Shown: piece after piece, positions 1 to 5,330 of the stretch
How positions within the stretch are numbered: the first letter of the stretch is position 1
How the letters are laid out: every line of letters starts with the position of its first letter
From: Alphaproteobacteria bacterium
Lineage (GTDB): Bacteria; Pseudomonadota; Alphaproteobacteria; JAJTHO01
Direction: 5' to 3'
Assembly (NCBI GenBank): GCA_021297975.1
Contig: JAJTHO010000070.1
Coordinates: 1 to 9,641, forward strand
Length of the DNA stretch: 9,641 bases
Notes under the pieces: model-generated
What the model was told of the DNA's origin: nothing
Seen by the model: only the letters and a program-made list of their open reading frames with translations
Databases searched by the model: none
Translations under genes and position numbers: made by a program

Positions 1-165
1 AACAATGGCAGCAAACTCTTTGTTTTTGCTGGCAATGGCGCAGGCAACAATTGTGCCCCACAGCTGCTGTTGGGTGAGGGTGGTTAAGCCTAAAATGTTA
101 GAGACATTAAGACGGATGTCCTTAGCGTGATCGCCAAGGGACTCGCGGTAGGATTCGAGGGACAT
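1..165 (-). CDS. ahpD: AhpD-type alkylhydroperoxidase, N-terminal part (runs off the left edge)
   Basis: Reading back from an ATG at 163-165 gives 55 residues with no stop, starting MSLESYRESLGDHAKDIRLN and containing QQLWGTIVACAIASKNKEF. This resembles the N-terminus of AhpD, a carboxymuconolactone-decarboxylase-fold protein that in mycobacteria reduces AhpC and links it to a dihydrolipoamide-based electron supply. The catalytic CxxC motif of AhpD lies further in and is outside the window, so activity cannot be judged. It follows ahpC on the same strand after 100 bases, the usual ahpC-ahpD order, which supports the call. No clear Shine-Dalgarno sequence precedes the ATG; the bases just upstream are C-rich and form one arm of a strong inverted repeat. 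The family call is fairly secure from the N-terminal resemblance plus context. Confidence 0.82.
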   Translation of the reverse strand, partial: MSLESYRESLGDHAKDIRLNVSNILGLTTLTQQQLWGTIVACAIASKNKEFAAIV

Positions 166-265
166 GGTATGCTCAGGGGTAAGGGGTTAGGGGGAAGGCA
201 TGAGGGGTGTTGAATAAGGTTGTGACATTTTTTATGCCTCACCCCTTACCCCACACCCCTTCTCT
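166..265 (-). repeat. ahpC-ahpD intergenic inverted repeat with G-rich tracts
   Basis: The 100-base gap contains a perfect 12-base inverted repeat: GGGGTAAGGGGT at 176-187 and ACCCCTTACCCC at 241-252. Inside it AGGCAT (196-201) pairs with ATGCCT (234-239). In the ahpC-ahpD transcript (minus strand) this would be a GC-rich stem whose base ends about 10 bases before the ahpD start codon. No U-tract follows, so it is not a standard rho-independent terminator. It could protect the 3' end of ahpC mRNA or block ribosome entry at ahpD. The plus strand also has four G-runs (176-179, 183-186, 190-194, 204-207). Function is inferred. Confidence 0.7.
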
Positions 266-805
266 TTAGGCTGCTTTCAGCACATCGCCGCCGGTTGGGC
301 GGTTACATGCGCACAGCTCATCCGTTTGCAAGGCATCCAGCACGCGGATAACTTCAACCGGATTACGGCCAACTTTCAAATCGTTAACCGATGAATAGCG
401 AATCACGCCTTCAGGATCGACGATAAAGGTGGCACGAAGCGCAACGCCGGCATCTTGGTGCAGGATGCCGAGGGCGCGGCATAGCTCGTGCTTAATATCG
501 GAAAGCCATGGGAAATTCATTTTGTTCAAATCCGCATGGTGCACCTGCCAGTTCATGTGCACGAAATCGGAATCGGTGCTGCCGCCGATAAGCAGGGTAT
601 CGCGGTCTTTAAAATCTTTGAACAGACGGTTGAATTCAGCAATTTCCGTTGGGCAGACAAAGGTAAAATCTTTTGGCCAGAAGAAAAACACCGCCCATTT
701 ACCGGCAATGTCTTTATTGCTGTAGGGTTTAAACGCGGTATCGGGGTTCGTGCCCTGTACTGCGGTAAGGTTAAAATGCGGGAATTTGTCGCCAACGGTC
801 AACAT
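266..805 (-). CDS. ahpC: AhpC peroxiredoxin (AhpD-linked type)
   Basis: A 179-residue peroxiredoxin of the typical 2-Cys AhpC/Prx1 class, which reduces hydrogen peroxide, organic peroxides and peroxynitrite in the cytoplasm. The peroxidatic cysteine is C51 in KDFTFVCPTE (residues 45-54), with catalytic T48 and R124. The C-terminus holds two cysteines, C165 and C167, in DELCACN. That paired arrangement is the one known from mycobacterial AhpC, which is recharged by AhpD rather than by the flavoprotein AhpF, and a partial ahpD follows directly. Length is slightly below the usual 185-195 residues. The ATG at 803-805 is supported by AGGAG at 815-819, about 9 bases upstream. A Fur-type palindrome about 28 bases upstream suggests metal- or peroxide-responsive control. 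Family and mechanism are clear; recycling by AhpD is inferred from the cysteines and the neighbour. Confidence 0.96.
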   Translation of the reverse strand: MLTVGDKFPHFNLTAVQGTNPDTAFKPYSNKDIAGKWAVFFFWPKDFTFVCPTEIAEFNRLFKDFKDRDTLLIGGSTDSDFVHMNWQVHHADLNKMNFPWLSDIKHELCRALGILHQDAGVALRATFIVDPEGVIRYSSVNDLKVGRNPVEVIRVLDALQTDELCACNRPTGGDVLKAA

Positions 806-832
806 GTTTGGGTGCTCCTAAGGGTTAGTAGT

Positions 833-849
833 TGATAATGATTATTATC
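833..849. promoter_or_regulatory. Fur-family operator candidate upstream of ahpC
   Basis: GATAATGATTATTATC at 834-849 is an inverted repeat, GATAAT-GATT-ATTATC, with perfect 6-base arms. Read as the 7-1-7 Fur-family pattern it is TGATAAT-G-ATTATTA (833-847), one mismatch from TGATAATnATTATCA. It lies 28-42 bases upstream of the ahpC start, where a bound repressor would cover the promoter. Fur-family regulators (Fur, PerR) control ahpC in several bacteria, but the regulator here cannot be named from the site. No clear -35/-10 pair for ahpC was found, so the site is not anchored to a mapped promoter. Confidence 0.6.
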
Positions 850-901
850 TAGGAATACTTTAGCGGCATTTCCAGCCCCCGGCCACAAATAATATTACCT
901 A

Positions 902-929
902 TTGCGCTTTCATAGGAAAAAGCTAGTAT
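902..929 (+). promoter_or_regulatory. Weak candidate promoter for tRNA-Arg
   Basis: TTGCGC (902-907) and TAGTAT (924-929) are separated by 16 bases and would start transcription about 8 bases before the tRNA. The -10 matches the sigma-70 consensus at 4 of 6 positions and the -35 at 3 of 6. The position fits a tRNA promoter, but sequence support is modest. Confidence 0.3.
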
Positions 930-943
930 CCGCTTTCTTTTTC

Positions 944-1020
944 GCGCCCGTAGCTCAACTGGATAGAGCATCTGACTACGGATCAGAAGGTTAGGAGTTC
1001 GAATCTCTTCGGGCGCGCCA
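944..1020 (+). tRNA. tRNA-Arg (anticodon ACG)
   Basis: A complete 77-base cloverleaf with encoded CCA. The acceptor stem pairs GCGCCCG (944-950) with CGGGCGC (1010-1016), followed by discriminator G1017 and CCA (1018-1020). The D-arm stem is GCTC/GAGC. The anticodon stem TCTGA (971-975) pairs with TCAGA (983-987) around the loop CTACGGA, giving anticodon ACG at 978-980. The T-arm has the standard TTCGAAT loop. A34 is normally edited to inosine by TadA, so this tRNA reads CGU, CGC and CGA. No terminator is seen before panC, which starts 37 bases downstream, and no integrase or duplicated 3' end suggests use as an attachment site. Confidence 0.97.
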
Positions 1021-1057
1021 TCAAGCAGGCTTTAGTATCCAGCAGTAAGGGAATCAG

Positions 1058-1900
1058 GTGCATACCGTTACAACCCTTGATGACTTAAGAAACAGCCTTC
1101 AATCATTTCATACTATTGGCTTTATCCCTACGATGGGCGCGCTGCACGCGGGGCATATGGCTTTGATAGACGCGGCAACAGCGGCAGGGCTAACACCCGT
1201 GGTGAGTATTTTTGTCAATCCCCTGCAATTTGGCGTGGGCGAGGATTTGGCGCGCTATCCGCGCACGCTGGAGTCGGATGTGGCGCTGTGCTTTGAGCAC
1301 GGCGCGGCGCTGGTGTGGACGCCGACGGCTGAGGTTTTGTACCCCGAAGGGTTCGGCACAAAGGTGCTACCTTCTGAGGCGCTGACAGGGGTGCTCTGCG
1401 GCGCGGCGCGGCCGGGGCATTTTACCGGGGTTGCAACGGTGGTGACAAAACTGCTGCGCTGCGTCCGTCCGGCGGTGAGTTTTTTTGGCGAAAAAGACTA
1501 TCAACAACTTTGTGTTATCAAAAATATCCACCGCGATCTTCATCTTGATGGGCGGATACAGGGGATTCCCACGGTGCGGGAGGCGGATGGCCTCGCGCTA
1601 TCGTCGCGTAATCGCTATTTATCAGCGGCAGAGCGGGCGCAGGCAACGGCCTTGATTAGAACATTAAGAAATGCCGCCATTATTATCAAAAAAAATGGTT
1701 TTTTACCCGATAATGACAGCAAAGAAGCGATAGATAGTGTCCTGAGTAGTGGGTTTTCTACGGTGGATTATTTTGAGGTGCGGCATGGGGATGATTTAAG
1801 GCTGGTGCAACCCGGTGATAGCCTTGCCGCAGCCCGTGTGTTTATTGCTGCCCGCCTCGGCAATACGCGGCTGATTGATAATATTCCCGTTCAAGGCTAG
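1058..1900 (+). CDS. panC: Pantoate--beta-alanine ligase (pantothenate synthetase)
   Basis: A 280-residue cytoplasmic enzyme that joins pantoate and beta-alanine with ATP, forming pantothenate through a pantoyl-adenylate; it is the last step of vitamin B5 synthesis. Visible motifs are PTMGALHAGH (24-33, the HIGH-type nucleotide-binding motif), FVNPLQFG (52-59), RPGHFTGVATVV (118-129), GEKDYQQL (144-151) and READGLALSSRNRYL (174-188, the KMSKS-type loop region). Length is normal for the family. The start is a GTG at 1058 with AAGG about 7 bases upstream; it gives the expected short lead-in before the IPTMG strand. No panB or panD is nearby. The gene follows tRNA-Arg by 37 bases and precedes the ABC permease by 32, so it may head a transcript that includes the exporter. 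An A8 and a T6 run at 1688-1704 lie in an A+T-rich stretch of the C-terminal domain but the frame stays open. Confidence 0.97.
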   Translation: MHTVTTLDDLRNSLQSFHTIGFIPTMGALHAGHMALIDAATAAGLTPVVSIFVNPLQFGVGEDLARYPRTLESDVALCFEHGAALVWTPTAEVLYPEGFGTKVLPSEALTGVLCGAARPGHFTGVATVVTKLLRCVRPAVSFFGEKDYQQLCVIKNIHRDLHLDGRIQGIPTVREADGLALSSRNRYLSAAERAQATALIRTLRNAAIIIKKNGFLPDNDSKEAIDSVLSSGFSTVDYFEVRHGDDLRLVQPGDSLAAARVFIAARLGNTRLIDNIPVQG

Positions 1901-1932
1901 ACAGCAGCTTTTTTCTGCTATAACTCAGGCAG

Positions 1933-3072
1933 GTGTTTAGAATCGCGTTCAAAATGCTCTATGGTGATACCGGCAAGTATATCGGGCTTGTCGCGGGTAT
2001 CGTGTTTGCAACATTGCTGATGAGTCAGCAGGTTTCTATTTTTATTGGGCTTTTATCGCGCACCGCCTCGCAGATTTTGGACGTTCAGGAAGCAACCTTA
2101 TGGGTGATGGACCCGCGGGTGCAATACATGGAAGAATTTGAGCCGATGCGCGATGTGGAGTTGCAGCGCGTGCGCAGCGTGCCGGGGGTGGAGTGGGCAA
2201 CGCCATATTATAAAGGCTTTGCGGTGGTGAACACGTTTGTGAGTCAATCCCAGCAAGTGTTTCTGATGGGGATTGATGACGTGAGCTTGTTGCCCTATCC
2301 CCATGAAATGATAGAGGGAAAATGGGAAGACCTGAAACAGCCAGAATCGATGATTTTGGATAAAGCCGGGTGGCATTTTCTGTTTCCGGGTGAGCCGGTC
2401 GTGTTGCCACGCACGATAGAGATTAATGAAAAGCGCGTTGTTATTGTTGGGGTGTGTGATGTCTCCGCGCCGTTTACAACTTTTCCTATTGTTTTCGCAC
2501 GTTACACAGAAGTCTTAAAGTTAGCGCCGCAGAAGCGCAACAGCCTGTCGTTTGTTTTGGTGCGTGAACAAAAGGGTGTCCCCATCACCGAGTTGCAAGC
2601 GCGGATTCGCAATGAGACGGGCTTACAGGTGCTCACCACTGATGAATTCAAATGGCGAACGATAAACCACATTCTAACCCGCACAGGGATTCCGATTAAT
2701 TTTGGTATCACGGTGGTGCTTGGGTTCATCGTTGGGGCGGCGATAACGGGGCAGACGTTCTATTTGTTTATATTGGATAAACTGCGCCAATTTGCCACGA
2801 TGAAAGCGATTGGTGTGACCAATGGGCAAATTTTGCGCATGGTTTTTGCGCAAGCGGCCTCCGTGGGGTTTGTTGGCTATTCGCTCGGTGTCGGGCTCAC
2901 CGCCTTGTTTTTTCAATCAACAAATGATGTGCCGGCGCTGCGCGGCTTTTATTTTCATTGGGAAGTGATGGCCGGGGTTGGCGTTGCGGTAACGCTGATT
3001 GTGGCGCTGACGGTGTTGTTCAGCATTCGCCGGGTGCTGGTGGTTGACCCCGGCGTGGTCTTTAGGGGATAG
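1933..3072 (+). CDS. FtsX/MacB-like ABC exporter permease (DevC type)
   Basis: A 379-residue inner-membrane permease subunit. Layout matches the FtsX/MacB/DevC superfamily: a first hydrophobic helix at about 17-40, a periplasmic domain of about 210 residues, then three helices at about 257-281, 304-327 and 346-365. The segment ATMKAIGVTNGQILRMV (288-304) between helices 2 and 3 is the coupling-helix-like motif of this family, which contacts the ATPase. Start is taken as the GTG at 1933, preceded by a weak AGG; an in-frame ATG at 1954 is possible but would remove the basic lead-in MFRIAFK. The stop is 3 bases before the ATPase start, and a membrane fusion protein follows, so the three genes form one exporter. 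Members of this superfamily move lipids, peptides or drugs using mechanotransmission; the substrate here is unknown. Confidence 0.88.
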   Translation: MFRIAFKMLYGDTGKYIGLVAGIVFATLLMSQQVSIFIGLLSRTASQILDVQEATLWVMDPRVQYMEEFEPMRDVELQRVRSVPGVEWATPYYKGFAVVNTFVSQSQQVFLMGIDDVSLLPYPHEMIEGKWEDLKQPESMILDKAGWHFLFPGEPVVLPRTIEINEKRVVIVGVCDVSAPFTTFPIVFARYTEVLKLAPQKRNSLSFVLVREQKGVPITELQARIRNETGLQVLTTDEFKWRTINHILTRTGIPINFGITVVLGFIVGAAITGQTFYLFILDKLRQFATMKAIGVTNGQILRMVFAQAASVGFVGYSLGVGLTALFFQSTNDVPALRGFYFHWEVMAGVGVAVTLIVALTVLFSIRRVLVVDPGVVFRG

Positions 3073-3075
3073 GGC

Positions 3076-3762
3076 ATGAGCGCGGTTGTGTGTGAAGGCA
3101 TTTCCATGGCTTTCCCGTCGGGTGCGGGGATGCAGGCGGTGTTGCATGATGTGAATGTTGCGGTTGAGGCGGGGCAGCTTACCTTGCTGGTGGGCCCCAG
3201 CGGTTGCGGGAAAACCACGCTGATTTCTATCATGACCTCGATTCTAACGCCGACAAAAGGTCATGTGCGGGTTTGGGGCACAGACGTGACGCATCTTAAG
3301 GGCGCGGCGCAGGTTTTGTTTCGCCGCCGAGAAATTGGCTTTATTTTTCAGCAGTATAGCTTGTTACCCACCCTTACGGCAGCAGAGAACGCCGCCCTGC
3401 CGCTGATAGCCGAGGGCATGACCTATGATAAAGCCGTGCGTGTGGGCGCAGCGGTGCTGGAGCAGGTGGGGGTGGGGCAGCTGGCGGCGCGCTTACCGTC
3501 ACAGCTTTCCGGCGGCCAGCAGCAGCGGGTTGCGATAGCGCGGGCGCTGGTGCACAAGCCGCGCCTGATTGTGTGTGATGAGCCAACAGCGGCGCTGGAT
3601 GAGGAATCAGGGCGCAAAGTGATGGATATTTTACGGAGCGCCGCGGCGGAAAAAAGTCGCGCGGTGCTGGTTGTGACCCATGATAATCGGATTTTTTCCT
3701 ATGCGGATCGGCTTATCCGCATGAATGATGGGCGAATTTCATCAATAGAGACAAAGGAATAG
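3076..3762 (+). CDS. ABC exporter ATP-binding subunit (MacB/LolD/DevA type)
   Basis: A 228-residue ATPase with all expected motifs: Walker A GPSGCGKTT (40-48), Q-loop Gln92 in FIFQQYSLLP, signature LSGGQQQRVAIARAL (144-158), Walker B LIVCDEP (164-170, with D168 and catalytic E169), D-loop AALD (172-175) and switch His202 in VVTHD. Length and the QQYSLLPTLTAAEN region fit the LolD/MacB/DevA group that works with FtsX-type permeases. It probably acts as a homodimer on the cytoplasmic face of the permease. The ATG at 3076 follows the permease stop by 3 bases with AGGGGA just upstream inside the permease end, suggesting translational coupling. The membrane fusion gene follows after another 3 bases. 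Nothing looks damaged. Confidence 0.95.
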   Translation: MSAVVCEGISMAFPSGAGMQAVLHDVNVAVEAGQLTLLVGPSGCGKTTLISIMTSILTPTKGHVRVWGTDVTHLKGAAQVLFRRREIGFIFQQYSLLPTLTAAENAALPLIAEGMTYDKAVRVGAAVLEQVGVGQLAARLPSQLSGGQQQRVAIARALVHKPRLIVCDEPTAALDEESGRKVMDILRSAAAEKSRAVLVVTHDNRIFSYADRLIRMNDGRISSIETKE

Positions 3763-3765
3763 ACG

Positions 3766-4668
3766 ATGCGGCAGTTTTTTAGGGCACAGAAGATTTTGCG
3801 GCTTTTTCCGATAGTTGCGGGGTTGATGTTTGTGTATGCGCTGTATGCTGTCGCCAGCGTGCCGGGGCGGTCGGTGCGCGATCCTGTGGATGCGCCGCCA
3901 CTGGCAAAATTTGCCCAGCAGGTCGTGGGGCAGGGGCTGATTGAGGCGAACAGCGAAAACATTGCGATCGGCGTCCCGTTTGGCGGTGTGGTGCGCAGTG
4001 TATCCGTAAACGTGGGCGATAGCGTTAAAAAAGGGCAGGCGTTGTTTACGCTGGATAATCGCCCAGCGGTGGCAGCGGTTGAGCAGGCGCGGGCGCAACT
4101 CGCGGTTGCCAAAGCCAACCGGGATGATGCCGAATTCCGCCGCAAGGTGTATGAGGATTTGGTGGGCAGCACGGCCAACCGTAAGGAAGAGCTGGGCTCG
4201 CGCCGATACGCCGCAGAGGCGGCGCAGGCGAATGTGGATTTAGCCGAAGCCAACCTAAGCAGCAGCGAAGCCGTACTCGCGCAGCACACCATCAACGCGC
4301 CGGTGGATGGCGTTGTGTTGCGTCGGAATGTACGGGAAGGGGAATTTGCTCAAGCGGGGGTGCTGGCCAGCCCGTTGATGGTGGTGGGTAATATTACCCC
4401 GCTGCATGTGCGGGTGCAGATTGATGAGACGCAGGCGCAGCAGGTACGCATGGATGCGGCAGCGGTGGGCACAGTGCGCGGCGCGCCGGAAAAAGCGATA
4501 CCCCTGAAATTTGTTCGCAAAGAGCCGCTGGTGATTCCGAAACGATTTTTATCGGGGGACGCGGGCGAGCGGTCTGATACGCGCATTTTAGAGGTGATTT
4601 ACGCGCTGGAAGGGGCGCAGGATGCGGCGTTTGTTGGGCAGCAGATGGATGTGTTTATAGAGCGGTGA
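3766..4668 (+). CDS. HlyD-family membrane fusion protein of the ABC exporter
   Basis: A 300-residue periplasmic adaptor anchored by one N-terminal helix (about 11-31). It then has a half-lipoyl segment with GGVVRSVSVNVGDSVKKGQ (73-91), a helical hairpin or coiled coil rich in Ala, Glu, Gln and Arg (about 99-172), and the second half-lipoyl segment TINAPVDGVVLRRNVREGEF (175-194). A beta-barrel region with PLHVRVQIDETQ follows. This order is diagnostic of the HlyD/MacA/DevB family, which joins an inner-membrane transporter to an outer-membrane channel. A Gly-Ser-rich break near 134-145 is the likely hairpin turn. The ATG at 3766 follows the ATPase stop by 3 bases with AAAGGA upstream. No TolC-like outer-membrane gene is in the window, so the channel must be encoded elsewhere. 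Substrate is unknown. Confidence 0.92.
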   Translation: MRQFFRAQKILRLFPIVAGLMFVYALYAVASVPGRSVRDPVDAPPLAKFAQQVVGQGLIEANSENIAIGVPFGGVVRSVSVNVGDSVKKGQALFTLDNRPAVAAVEQARAQLAVAKANRDDAEFRRKVYEDLVGSTANRKEELGSRRYAAEAAQANVDLAEANLSSSEAVLAQHTINAPVDGVVLRRNVREGEFAQAGVLASPLMVVGNITPLHVRVQIDETQAQQVRMDAAAVGTVRGAPEKAIPLKFVRKEPLVIPKRFLSGDAGERSDTRILEVIYALEGAQDAAFVGQQMDVFIER

Positions 4669-4674
4669 TGACGC

Positions 4675-4703
4675 TTGACGTAACGCATATTTTTTAGTAT
4701 AGT
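4675..4703 (+). promoter_or_regulatory. Sigma-70-type promoter of higBA
   Basis: TTGACG (4675-4680) and TATAGT (4698-4703) are separated by exactly 17 bases; each box matches the consensus at 5 of 6 positions. The expected start point, about 7 bases past the -10, falls at 4710-4711, which is the A of the higB ATG or the base before it. There is no Shine-Dalgarno sequence between the -10 and the ATG, which agrees with a leaderless or nearly leaderless toxin mRNA. A weak inverted repeat, GCATA (4685-4689) and TATGC (4710-4714), brackets the -10 and could be part of a HigA operator, but it is too short to assert. Confidence 0.72.
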
Positions 4704-4710
4704 CCATCTT

Positions 4711-5010
4711 ATGCTAGACCAAGAACTTGCAGCACGGTGCCGTGACAAACGCACGAAGAGGTTTGTTCTTGGTGAATTTGTTAAAGAGTTCCAAGGCTTT
4801 TCAACGCAAGCGGAAAAGCGGCTGGAAATTCTTGCCGCGGCGCAAACGCTATCGGATTTACAGTATATTCCCAGCAATCGCTTAGAAGCCCTGCAAGGCG
4901 ATAGAAAGGGACAATACAGCATCCGTATTAACCAGCAGTGGCGGCTTTGTTTTGAATGGCCAGAGACAAGCCTTAGGCCACTTAACATTGAAATTGTTGA
5001 TTATCATTAG
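4711..5010 (+). CDS. higB: HigB-family toxin (RelE-like mRNA interferase)
   Basis: A 99-residue member of the HigB/plasmid maintenance killer family, in the RelE/ParE superfamily. HigB toxins cut mRNA in the ribosomal A site and stop translation. The family core is visible: RDKRTKRF (11-18), LEALQGDRKGQYSIRINQQW (58-77) followed by RLCFEW, and the C-terminal VDYH. The terminal Asp-Tyr-His (97-99) corresponds to residues shown to matter for catalysis in Proteus HigB. Length is slightly above the usual 92-93 residues, with a short N-terminal extension. There is no alternative in-frame ATG, and no ribosome binding site; the promoter position suggests leaderless translation. The antitoxin gene starts 8 bases after the stop. 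Toxin-before-antitoxin order is typical of hig modules. Activity of this copy is untested, but no key segment is missing. Confidence 0.93.
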   Translation: MLDQELAARCRDKRTKRFVLGEFVKEFQGFSTQAEKRLEILAAAQTLSDLQYIPSNRLEALQGDRKGQYSIRINQQWRLCFEWPETSLRPLNIEIVDYH

Positions 5011-5018
5011 GAGTTTGT

Positions 5019-5330
5019 ATGCCCCGCACACCCATTCACCCCGGAGAAATCCTCAGCGATGAGTTAGCAGAATTAAGCATTAGTGCCGCGCAGCTGGCGC
5101 GTGATCTGAAAGTTCCAACCAATAGAATTACCCAGATACTCAATGGTGCGCGCGGGATTACGGCCGATACCGCGCTGCGGCTAGGACAATGGTTTGGCAC
5201 ATCAGCAGAATTCTGGCTGAATCTGCAAAAATCCTATGAGTTGCGCTTGGCGGAGGAGGATAGCGGCGAATCTATCCGCATCAATGTCCCGCACCGGTCA
5301 TTTCATGATAGCGCGCCGCTGCATGCTTGA
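5019..5330 (+). CDS. higA: HigA-family antitoxin (XRE-type helix-turn-helix)
   Basis: A 103-residue antitoxin. The opening PRTPIHPGEILSDEL (2-16) and the stretch NGARGITADTALRLGQWFG (42-60) followed by TSAEFWLNLQ are signatures of the HigA addiction-module family. The helix-turn-helix spans about 21-42, with the likely recognition helix near PTNRITQILN. HigA binds and neutralises HigB and represses the module promoter, alone or with the toxin. AGGAG at 5009-5013 overlaps the higB stop codon and lies 5 bases from the ATG, a good site for coupled translation and stronger than anything in front of higB, which favours excess antitoxin. The 3' end overlaps the next gene by 8 bases. The C-terminal tail (about 78-103) is less conserved and probably flexible. 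Confidence 0.95.
   Translation: MPRTPIHPGEILSDELAELSISAAQLARDLKVPTNRITQILNGARGITADTALRLGQWFGTSAEFWLNLQKSYELRLAEEDSGESIRINVPHRSFHDSAPLHA

Noticed and set aside
944..1020. tRNA-Arg as the attachment site of an integrated element
   Set aside because: No integrase, no repeated tRNA 3' end and no mobile genes are visible; the downstream genes are core metabolic and transport genes.
1688..1704. A8 and T6 runs in panC as a programmed slippage site
   Set aside because: The frame remains open and matches a normal-length PanC on both sides, so there is no need to invoke slippage.
1903..1919. AGCAG-CTTTTTT-CTGCT inverted repeat just after panC, as a terminator
   Set aside because: The stem is only 5 base pairs, and the T-run is in the loop rather than after the stem, so it does not fit a rho-independent terminator.
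3699..4295. 198-codon open frame on the minus strand opposite the ATPase and fusion-protein genes
   Set aside because: The translation is rich in Ala, Ser, Arg and Thr with no recognisable domain, and the plus-strand genes here have full family motifs; it is a shadow of codon bias.
5236..5322. Longer N-terminus of the methyltransferase-like protein starting inside higA
   Set aside because: The extra 29 residues are the higA C-terminus read in another frame, and the family-like sequence begins at the ATG at 5323.
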